A DNA stretch of 7,031 nt from Bacteroidales bacterium UBA1722 (GTDB taxonomy: Bacteria; Bacteroidota; Bacteroidia; Bacteroidales; UBA932), in contig DCIQ01000119.1 in the NCBI GenBank assembly GCA_002317435.1, positions 1 to 7,031 of the forward strand, written 5' to 3'. The position numbers and the translations under genes were made by a program. The notes beneath the pieces are model-generated. The model was not told the origin of the DNA and ran no database searches. It worked only from the letters and a program-made list of their open reading frames with translations. Positions 1-6,612 of the stretch are shown here, piece by piece; position 1 is the first letter of the stretch; every line of letters starts with the position of its first letter.

Positions 1-429
1 ATGAAAAACAGAATAGGCAGTACCGCTTCAGATTTCACCTTCACCACCCGCGAGGGGGTCAACGGCACTCTTCACGGCGTAGTCGCCGACCATATCCTGC
101 TGTTTTTTTCAAATCCGGGATGCAATGCCTGTCTCGAGATAATCAATTCCTTGAAAGAGTCACAGAAAATAACACAGCTCATTTCAGAAAATCGCCTCAA
201 GATTCTGAACATTTATATAGATGCTGACCTTACCGAATGGTTCAACTATATGCCGATATACCCGAAAGAGTGGATAAATGCGTATCAGGGAGACCTTCAG
301 GTCAGGGAGAAGGGGCTGTACAGCGTGAGGGCCATACCGTCCCTATACATTCTGGACAGTTCGAAGAAAGTCATTTTCAAGGACGTGGTCCCACACATCG
401 CCCTTTCATATCTGGAACATCTGCAGTAA
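1..429 (+). CDS. Thioredoxin-fold protein (DUF5106-associated type), probably 5'-partial
   Basis: The 142 visible residues form a thioredoxin-like domain. A strand (LLFFSNPG) leads into a CxxC motif, C41-N-A-C44, followed by a helix. A second strand, ILNIYIDAD, follows, and then the cis-proline loop, A-I-P113, with its closing strand (SLYILD) and hairpin. This is the layout of TlpA/ResA-like thiol oxidoreductases. From memory, the sequence resembles the C-terminal domain of Bacteroidales DUF5106 proteins, which carry an export signal and another domain ahead of it. No signal peptide is visible, and the ATG lies exactly at base 1, so I think this Met is internal and the true start is upstream of the window. 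If complete, it would be an unusually small cytoplasmic thioredoxin. The likely role is thiol-disulfide exchange in the periplasm; the substrate is unknown. It ends 7 bases before the large outer-membrane protein gene, so the two are probably co-transcribed. Confidence 0.75.
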   Translation: MKNRIGSTASDFTFTTREGVNGTLHGVVADHILLFFSNPGCNACLEIINSLKESQKITQLISENRLKILNIYIDADLTEWFNYMPIYPKEWINAYQGDLQVREKGLYSVRAIPSLYILDSSKKVIFKDVVPHIALSYLEHLQ

Positions 430-436
430 TCCGAAG

Positions 437-3400
437 ATGAGGAGAAAATTATATCCGATTCTCTCTCTCCTGCTGATTTTCATTTCAGCAAGTGATCTCC
501 GCGCCCAATACTTCTCAGCGGGAAACGACCCCGCCCGAATCAGGTGGAACAGCATAAGGAGCGAACATTTCACCCTTATATATCCTGCCGGCAGCGATTC
601 TCTGGCCCGTGTATATCTCGGCAGACTGGAGTATTTCCGCCCTCTCTCTTTTGAGACTATGGATATCGCCGGAAGCAATATACCGGTAATAATTCATTCA
701 CACACCACATCCAGCAACGGAGTGGTCTCCTGGGCCCCGAAAAGGATAGATCTCTACTCCTCCCCCGAACCATACGGGGGAACACCGGATCCGTGGACGG
801 ATCAACTTGTCAGCCACGAACTGAGGCATCAGGCACAAATGGAACTCCTGAGTACCGGTGTGATGAAAACCCTCTATTATCCCTTCGGAGAATCCATCTC
901 CGGCATAAGTGCCGCCCTGTATGCGGGTTCCCCCTATCTGGAGGGGGATGCCGTGGTCACCGAAACGGAACTTCTCCGGGGAGGAAGGGGCAGGAGCGCA
1001 TCATTCTCGCAGTATTACAGAATGGCCTGGCTGAACGGTGACACCCGTAACCGGTTCCGCTATTTCGGAGGTTCATACAGGCATTACACACCGGACAAGT
1101 ATAAATACGGATACTATATGATATCCGGTTTCCGAAGTGTCACCGGCGACTCGCATTTTCAAGGTAAGGATATCCGTACCCGTCTCGACCGATGGATTGA
1201 CATCCCCCATATGTTTTCACACTATAGAAAACTGGTGGGGATGAGTTACAGTGCCGTATGGGACAGCACCGTGGTCCACATGACGGAGGTCTGGCGAAAG
1301 GACCTCCGACTGCGTGGCACCCCCGACACAGGCATACAGTTGTCCGCAGCGAAGACCCGCTACTACAGGGACTATGTCTCCCCCGTATATGTCTCCATCC
1401 CGGATTCCAGGTACAGCGGGCAGGTAATAGCCATAAAAAAAGGTATGGATTGTGCCCCGTCACTCATTTCCATCGACACTTCGGGAAATGAACACTTGAT
1501 CCGTCCTTTCGCGAGCACCCACTCGAATCTCGAACCCTCTTCCGACGGAAGACTCTACTGGTCCGAAACGGTCCTGGGCAGCGGCAGTACGTTGGAGGAT
1601 TTCTCGGTAATCAGATACTTGGACCTATATACCGGCATCACCCGTCAGATTCCTCTGAACCGCACCAAATGGTTCAATCCGTCCGTTTCCCCCGATGCGG
1701 AGCTTATGGCCGTCACCGAGTATCCCGTGACCGGTTCTTCCTATCTGGTTCTGCTGGACACCCGTAACTGGAACGTGGTCAGCAGGACAGAAGCCCCCGA
1801 AAAAGGGCAGTTGAAGGAGTGTGTCATCACACCCGAAGGAATCTTCTCCACCGTCATCCTCGACTCGGGACTTGCCCTGTACCGCCTCGCGGAAGGAGAA
1901 TGGAAGGAAGTCATCCCGCAGCAGAACCAGTCCATGTTCCAACTCCGGTTCTGCAGGGGAGACATCTATTTCTCCAGCGACCTCGACGGAGTCCTGAACA
2001 TTTATGCCTACCGTCTGTCCGACGGGTCTGTCCGACGAATCACCAATTCCCTCTATGGGGCGGAATATCCTTATATGTCCGCCGCCGACTCATCCCTTTA
2101 TTTCAGCGATTTCGGTACCATGGGATATCGAGCCGTCCGCATCAGCGCGGATTCGCTCAGAAGTAAAGAGGCCGATTTCTCACGTCCGGCGTCCTTCACC
2201 TTCGCGGAGATGCTCTCGCGGCAGAGGAAAGAACAGGCAGCGATGTCTGCCGATTCCACCTTGATATCCGATTATTCGGATCCCGCATCCTACCCCGCAC
2301 GGAGATACTCCAAATTCTCCCACCTGTTCAGATTCCATTCCTGGGCCCCCTTCTACTACAATGTGGACAACGTCCTGAATCTCAGTTATGAGAAGTATTA
2401 TAACGCAGTGTCCCTCGGAGCAGTGGTCTATTCGCAGAACTCCCTCGGCACAGCTGTCACCATGTTCGGATATTCAGCCCATAAGGCCGCCCATTCCGGC
2501 GGTTCCAAATGGTTCCATTCAGGGCATGCCAAATTCACGTACAAGGGGTTATGCCCGTTCATAGAGTTGTCCGTCGATTTCAATGACCGGCACCGCTACA
2601 GATACGAAGGACCCGACCCTCTCTGTGAAGGCATCTATCTGAACAACTCCTACACCCGTCTTCTCTCCGACACATATCCTCTGCTCGTAGAAACCGGCCT
2701 CCGGCTCTACTATCCCATCTATTTCACATCGGGCGGATGGAGCAGAGTACTCATTCCCCAGGCCAACTGGATGTTCAGAAACGACGAATACCGGACTCCC
2801 GGCGGCTCCCTTACATACAAGAACCAGCTGTACGGCGCAGTAACATACTCTCAGGTCATCCCCGCCCGAACCTCGCAGATATATCCCAGATGGGGATTCA
2901 GCCTTACGGCAATGGGGTCTTTCGTTCCGGGCGGTTCCGCCACTTTCGGCCGTCTGGGGTACCTCCACGGTTATCTTTATCTCCCCGGAATCCTCCGCAA
3001 CCAGGGATTCAAACTGACTGCATCATACCAGAGACAATTCATCGGAAAAGAGCAATACCTCCTCTCAAGCCAGGCATCCCTTCCACACGGATATACATAT
3101 TTCTACCCCACCGAGGATTTCTTCAAGGGTACTGTAAGCTATGCAATACCCATCCATCTTGGAGACCCCTATCTGGGGGGCGGCATAGGGCTGTATTTCA
3201 AAAGGCTCCAGGTAATCCCATTCTATGAATGGGCCAGGGATTTCGGAAGGACAGGTGTAACCAGGGTTTTCAAGAGCACAGGCAGTGATTTCCTCCTCGA
3301 TTTCTCCCTGCTTCCATTCTCCTGCACCTTCAGCGCGGGTCTGCGGTACGCCTATACCGGCAGACAGCAGATATGGACGGGAACAGAACTGAAAGACCTG

Positions 3401-3442
3401 AACAGGAACTATTTCCAATTCCTCTTCAATTTCACCCTCTGA
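437..3442 (+). CDS. Large exported protein: HExxH metalloprotease-like domain, beta-propeller, outer-membrane barrel
   Basis: This is a 1001-residue protein with a clear signal peptide: basic MRRK, a hydrophobic stretch to about residue 18, and probable cleavage after A23 in LRA-QYF. Residues about 32-200 resemble peptidase MA-like (gluzincin) domains. They hold a W..IRSEHFTLIYP strand, H127-E-L-R-H131 as an HExxH zinc motif, and Y-L-E169-G-D about 40 residues later, which could supply the third zinc ligand. Residues about 330-570 contain repeated strands and SPD/S.DG turns typical of TolB/PD40 beta-propellers. From about 635 to the end the chain alternates hydrophobic and polar residues, is rich in Tyr, Phe and Gly, and finishes with a strand ending NFTL, which fits an outer-membrane beta-barrel. 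The usual terminal Phe is replaced by Leu, with Phe two residues before it. The ATG is chosen because it gives the signal peptide directly. Similar large hypothetical proteins exist in Bacteroidales, as far as I recall, but I know of no assigned function. Protease activity is an inference from the motif. Confidence 0.8.
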   Translation: MRRKLYPILSLLLIFISASDLRAQYFSAGNDPARIRWNSIRSEHFTLIYPAGSDSLARVYLGRLEYFRPLSFETMDIAGSNIPVIIHSHTTSSNGVVSWAPKRIDLYSSPEPYGGTPDPWTDQLVSHELRHQAQMELLSTGVMKTLYYPFGESISGISAALYAGSPYLEGDAVVTETELLRGGRGRSASFSQYYRMAWLNGDTRNRFRYFGGSYRHYTPDKYKYGYYMISGFRSVTGDSHFQGKDIRTRLDRWIDIPHMFSHYRKLVGMSYSAVWDSTVVHMTEVWRKDLRLRGTPDTGIQLSAAKTRYYRDYVSPVYVSIPDSRYSGQVIAIKKGMDCAPSLISIDTSGNEHLIRPFASTHSNLEPSSDGRLYWSETVLGSGSTLEDFSVIRYLDLYTGITRQIPLNRTKWFNPSVSPDAELMAVTEYPVTGSSYLVLLDTRNWNVVSRTEAPEKGQLKECVITPEGIFSTVILDSGLALYRLAEGEWKEVIPQQNQSMFQLRFCRGDIYFSSDLDGVLNIYAYRLSDGSVRRITNSLYGAEYPYMSAADSSLYFSDFGTMGYRAVRISADSLRSKEADFSRPASFTFAEMLSRQRKEQAAMSADSTLISDYSDPASYPARRYSKFSHLFRFHSWAPFYYNVDNVLNLSYEKYYNAVSLGAVVYSQNSLGTAVTMFGYSAHKAAHSGGSKWFHSGHAKFTYKGLCPFIELSVDFNDRHRYRYEGPDPLCEGIYLNNSYTRLLSDTYPLLVETGLRLYYPIYFTSGGWSRVLIPQANWMFRNDEYRTPGGSLTYKNQLYGAVTYSQVIPARTSQIYPRWGFSLTAMGSFVPGGSATFGRLGYLHGYLYLPGILRNQGFKLTASYQRQFIGKEQYLLSSQASLPHGYTYFYPTEDFFKGTVSYAIPIHLGDPYLGGGIGLYFKRLQVIPFYEWARDFGRTGVTRVFKSTGSDFLLDFSLLPFSCTFSAGLRYAYTGRQQIWTGTELKDLNRNYFQFLFNFTL

Positions 3443-3449
3443 AGAAGGC

Positions 3450-5243
3450 TTATTCGTGAAGTTTTGACAACAGAGCATCCGCCGCCTTCTTCCCGACGAG
3501 TGCGGCGATATCCCCGGCCGCAGCCTTCCTGATCGCCGAAACGGTTTTGTATTCAGAAAGAAGAGCTTCCTTCTTCACGGGACCGATACCAGGTATATCA
3601 TCCAATACGGATACCAGCTGGGACGCGCTTCTCCGATTCCTGTGGTGTGTGATTCCGAATCTGTGCGCCTCGTCACGGATATGCATGAGGACCTTGAGCG
3701 TAGTGGAGTTCCTGTCCAGAAAAAGGGGATACGGATCACCGGGAACTATCACCTCCTCCATCCTCTTCGCCAGCCCTATAAGCTTTATCCTGTCCAGCAG
3801 CCCCAGTTCGTCCAACACCTCGTATGCGGCGGACACCTGTCCTTTCCCCCCGTCGACCACCACCAGCTGCGGCAGTTCCACCCCCTCGTTCAACAGTCTG
3901 GTATAACGTCTGTTGAGAACCTCTTTCATGGACGAGAAGTCGTCCGCCCCCACCACGGTCTTGATATTGAAATGACGATAATCCTTCTTGGAAGGAGCCC
4001 CGTCGCGGAAAACCACGCACGATGCCACAGGATTGGTCCCCTGAATGTTCGAATTGTCGAAACACTCTATATGATGAGGAGGTGTTTCCATCTGCAGATC
4101 CTTCATCATATTCTCCACTATCCTGTCCGAATGTTCCTTCGGATTCTTGAACTCCTCCTGCCTGAGACGCTCGAATTTCATCGCACAGGCATTCTTCCTG
4201 CTCAGTTCCAGCAGGGATGCCTTGTCCCCCTTCATAGGAACGTGAACTTCACACCCCGGGAAATCGGTATCCGGAAGGAACGGCACCAGCATCTCCTTCT
4301 CCCCTTCCCCGAACCGGTCGCGGATACCCGCGATAAAGGAAGAGAGCACGGATGCCTGCTCCTCCTCTATGTGGCTGCGAAGCTCCATATTGACCGACTG
4401 GATTATACAACCCCGGTGGACATGGAGATAATTGCCGTAGGCATCATCACCGTCAAAAACTATCGAGAAAACATCGGCGTTTATCAGGGCGGTGTTCACT
4501 ATCAGAGATTTGGAATAATGCTTGCCCAGAAGGTCCATCCGGGTCTTCCACACCTGCGCCTGCTCGAAATCCAGCACCGAAGCGGCATCCTTCATCTTCG
4601 CCTCATATTCGCGCAGAATCTTCCCCGAATCCCCTTTCAGGATAGATTTCATCTGCTCCACCTGCGCGGCATACTCCCCGGAAGAGACATGCCCGGCACA
4701 GCACCCGCCGCATTTCCCGAGGTGGTAATTCAGGCATACTTTATATTTGCCGGAGGCAATACTTTCCTCCGTAAGGGCAAGTTTGCAGGTGCGGAGCCTG
4801 TACAGCGCCTCCAGCAGCGAAAGAATGCCATGTGCGTGCTGCCCGGAAGAATACGGACCGAAATACAGGGACCCGTCGCGAACCACCCTCCTGGTCATGA
4901 ACACCCTGGGGTACGGCTCGTTCTTCAGGCAAATCCAGGGATAGGTCTTGCTGTCCTTCAGCAGAATATTATACTTGGGCTGGAACTGCTTTATGAGATT
5001 GTTCTCCAGCAGAAAGGCATCTTCCTCGGTATCCACCACGGTATGGAGGATATCCGCTATTTTCGACACCATGACCGCCGTCTTGCGGGTAAGTGTCTCC
5101 GGAGGACGGAAATATGAACTTACCCTCCGGCGCAGATCCTTGGCCTTGCCGACATATATCACCACCCCGTCCGAGTTCAGGAAACGGTACACCCCCGGAC
5201 AATGGGGAAGGGACATCAACTTTTCGGAAACATCCATAACCAT
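3450..5243 (-). CDS. uvrC: Excinuclease ABC subunit C (UvrC)
   Basis: UvrC is the nuclease of nucleotide excision repair. It is recruited by UvrB to damaged DNA and cuts on both sides of the lesion. All expected parts are present in 597 residues, close to the usual 600 or so. The GIY-YIG domain spans about 14-95 (G17-V-Y19, I29-Y30-V-G32, Arg 38-40, E80, N92) and makes the 3' incision. Four conserved cysteines (C153, C170, C178, C182) match the spacing of the cluster-binding cysteines of E. coli UvrC. The UVR domain that contacts UvrB lies at about 206-240. The RNase H-like 5'-incision domain carries the D396, D464, H527 triad (ECFDNSN, VVVDGGKGQ, RDEAHRFG). Tandem helix-hairpin-helix motifs close the protein (DDIPGIGPVKKEALL at about 548-562, then a second copy). 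An alternative start is Met3 (base 5237). The gene begins 8 bases after yidD and is probably translated from the same message. Confidence 0.98.
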   Translation of the reverse strand: MVMDVSEKLMSLPHCPGVYRFLNSDGVVIYVGKAKDLRRRVSSYFRPPETLTRKTAVMVSKIADILHTVVDTEEDAFLLENNLIKQFQPKYNILLKDSKTYPWICLKNEPYPRVFMTRRVVRDGSLYFGPYSSGQHAHGILSLLEALYRLRTCKLALTEESIASGKYKVCLNYHLGKCGGCCAGHVSSGEYAAQVEQMKSILKGDSGKILREYEAKMKDAASVLDFEQAQVWKTRMDLLGKHYSKSLIVNTALINADVFSIVFDGDDAYGNYLHVHRGCIIQSVNMELRSHIEEEQASVLSSFIAGIRDRFGEGEKEMLVPFLPDTDFPGCEVHVPMKGDKASLLELSRKNACAMKFERLRQEEFKNPKEHSDRIVENMMKDLQMETPPHHIECFDNSNIQGTNPVASCVVFRDGAPSKKDYRHFNIKTVVGADDFSSMKEVLNRRYTRLLNEGVELPQLVVVDGGKGQVSAAYEVLDELGLLDRIKLIGLAKRMEEVIVPGDPYPLFLDRNSTTLKVLMHIRDEAHRFGITHHRNRRSASQLVSVLDDIPGIGPVKKEALLSEYKTVSAIRKAAAGDIAALVGKKAADALLSKLHE

Positions 5244-5251
5244 ATCGTATG

Positions 5252-5527
5252 CTAAGGAACCGGGTCATAGCCGCTGCCGCCCCACGGATGACATCTCATT
5301 ATCCGTTTGAAGGTGAGGAAGAAGCCCTTGAAAGGGCCGTATTTTCTGAATGCCTCCAGCGCGTATTGCGAACAGGTGGGGGTATATCTGCATGCCGCGG
5401 GAGTAAACGGGGATATGCAGGTCTGATAGATCTTTATCAAGACTATGAAGGGGAACACGCAGACCTTTCTGACCAGTCTACCGTATTTTCCCGAGCGCTG
5501 ACCTGACCGATTCGCAGATTCTGTCAT
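5252..5527 (-). CDS. yidD: Membrane protein insertion efficiency factor YidD
   Basis: YidD is a small inner-membrane-associated protein that assists the YidC insertase in placing proteins into the membrane. The 91 residues carry the complete family signature: a hydrophobic amphipathic N-terminal helix (VCVFPFIVLIKIYQTCISP, 22-40), the C46-RYTPTC52-SQYALEA block, and the C-terminal RCHPWGGSGYDP block (78-89) with its conserved cysteine. About 20 residues (MTESANRSGQRSGKYGRLVR) precede the point where most YidD proteins begin. There is no later ATG or GTG before the conserved helix, so the start at 5527 is the best choice. The gene starts inside the end of rnpA, overlapping it by 50 bases in another frame. 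The rnpA-yidD pairing is widely conserved in bacteria and supports both calls. Translational coupling to rnpA is likely. Confidence 0.96.
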   Translation of the reverse strand: MTESANRSGQRSGKYGRLVRKVCVFPFIVLIKIYQTCISPFTPAACRYTPTCSQYALEAFRKYGPFKGFFLTFKRIMRCHPWGGSGYDPVP

Positions 5528-5786
5528 ATTCCAAGACTGCCGAATGAGTGTAAACCATCAGGATATGCTTGCCGGCACACCCGGGGAAGGCGGATCTGCC
5601 GAGCCTTACGGACTCCCGGATGCGGCGGCGGATGAGATTCCGCTTCACAGCCCTCTTGAAGAGTCTTTTGGGCACTGAAATCACCAGCATATCCTCCTCC
5701 TCTTCAGTATGGGACAGAAAATACACCTTCAAGGGAAACGTGTAAAACGATTCACCGTCATTATGGATTCTCTCTACTGAAGTCAT
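5478..5786 (-). CDS. rnpA: Ribonuclease P protein component RnpA, short N-terminus
   Basis: RnpA is the small basic protein subunit of RNase P. It binds the catalytic RNA and the 5' leader of precursor tRNA during tRNA maturation. The signature KRAVKRNLIRRRIRES, containing the RNR helix, is intact, and it is preceded by the SFYTFPLKVYFL strand and followed by the ISVPKR strand. I chose the ATG at 5786, which gives 102 residues. A TTG two codons upstream (5792) is possible, and an in-frame TAA at 5796-5798 forbids anything longer. The N-terminus is unusual. Family members normally have a segment of the type F-x-K-x-x-R-L plus about 15 residues before the first strand, whereas here only MTSVERIHNDGE precedes SFY. 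The first helix is therefore largely missing. Neighbours (yidD overlapping downstream, hemD two genes upstream) match the Bacteroidales arrangement and leave little doubt about identity. Confidence 0.93.
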   Translation of the reverse strand: MTSVERIHNDGESFYTFPLKVYFLSHTEEEEDMLVISVPKRLFKRAVKRNLIRRRIRESVRLGRSAFPGCAGKHILMVYTHSAVLEYDRICESVRSALGKIR

Positions 5787-5807
5787 CTCCAATGATTACT
5801 ATATTTA

Positions 5808-6611
5808 CTACACCGGTGCCACATATGTGAACACATATTCATCCCCATCTATCACCAGGGACATCCTGGATAACGAAGGAGTGGCACGGATATCAGTGAA
5901 CATCACCACATCCCGATGGCCCGGGATTCCGATATATTCATTATCGGTTACCGTCACCGCTGCGAAATCATCATAAACGGAATACTTGCCGTCCTCCCCT
6001 ACAGATGTCCATCGTCCGGAAGCAGCCTGGACCTGCATTACGAAAGACCCTTTCGAATCGAACTTCATCCTCCACCCTTCAAACTTCTCCCCGCTCACGG
6101 TGGAAGTCTGCCAGGTACCTGCAAGCGAATCCGTACTCGAATACGTCGGAGAGAGTTTCTCCATGGTCACCCTGTTATGGTCGCTGTATACAGTCTCGCC
6201 GTTCAGACGCTCGGCGATGAGTTCCAGCGTGACCAGTGAATCTTCCGATTCGAAGAAACTGTACTCCCTCTCAAGATATGCCGATACGGGAATCCCGAAA
6301 AATCCGTTTATCTCCCCGCTGTAGCTCAGATCACAGCAATATGCCTCATAGGAAAGTTTACTGCTGCCCCAGGAGAATCCACCGTCTCCCGTATTCCGGA
6401 TACCTGTTATCTCGAGGGTACCGTTATTCTGGAAATAGTACACCATCCAGCGGTCAGGATCCACTTCTTCACCATCATAAACCTTCACGGACCAGTAGGC
6501 CTTAAGATTCTCCCTGTTATACGAAGGCTTGATTTTGGAGCACGAGACCGCCATCAGCAGGAGAACGACTGCACCCGCCGCACATTTTCCGGATATGGCA
6601 GAGAAAGACAT
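5808..6611 (-). CDS. Putative lipoprotein with two tandem lipocalin-like domains
   Basis: I do not recognise a named family for this 267-residue protein. It opens with a lipoprotein-type signal: K9, then a hydrophobic run AAGAVVLLLMAVS and C24 as the probable lipidated cysteine. The residues after it (SKIKPS) lack the acidic patch that directs surface export in Bacteroidota, so a periplasm-facing anchor is more likely. The mature part appears to be two related domains. Residues 35-60 (N-L-K-A-Y-W40, then W55-M-V-Y-Y-F and a following N-G-T) align by eye with residues 162-190 (S-L-A-G-T-W167, then W180-R-M-K-F and a following K-G-S). This L.G.W / W...F...G pattern is typical of lipocalin-like domains in Bacteroidota, which may bind small hydrophobic ligands. 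No ligand can be inferred. The ATG at 6611 lies 1 base after the hemD stop, and the stop lies 21 bases before the rnpA ATG, so it is embedded in the operon. Confidence 0.8.
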   Translation of the reverse strand: MSFSAISGKCAAGAVVLLLMAVSCSKIKPSYNRENLKAYWSVKVYDGEEVDPDRWMVYYFQNNGTLEITGIRNTGDGGFSWGSSKLSYEAYCCDLSYSGEINGFFGIPVSAYLEREYSFFESEDSLVTLELIAERLNGETVYSDHNRVTMEKLSPTYSSTDSLAGTWQTSTVSGEKFEGWRMKFDSKGSFVMQVQAASGRWTSVGEDGKYSVYDDFAAVTVTDNEYIGIPGHRDVVMFTDIRATPSLSRMSLVIDGDEYVFTYVAPV

Positions 6612-6612
6612 T

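Noticed and set aside
2549..2968. Open frames on the - strand opposite the large barrel-protein gene (also near 1140-1463, 1625-1965 and 3065-3478)
   Set aside because: They are short and overlap a continuous 1001-codon gene with a signal peptide and domain structure. None shows a motif or sensible gene context.
3642..5117. A 491-codon open frame on the + strand opposite uvrC
   Set aside because: It lies entirely antisense to a complete UvrC gene with all catalytic residues. Its translation is rich in His, Arg, Leu and Pro, with no recognisable motif, as expected from the complement of a codon-biased gene.
5244..5251. A separate promoter for uvrC
   Set aside because: Only 8 bases separate yidD from uvrC, and I see no Bacteroidota-type TAnnTTTG element there. 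A promoter inside yidD cannot be excluded but is not supported.
5916..6324. Three overlapping + strand open frames opposite the lipoprotein gene
   Set aside because: The - strand frame has a lipoprotein signal, two domain-like repeats and operon spacing, whereas the + strand products are low-complexity shadows.
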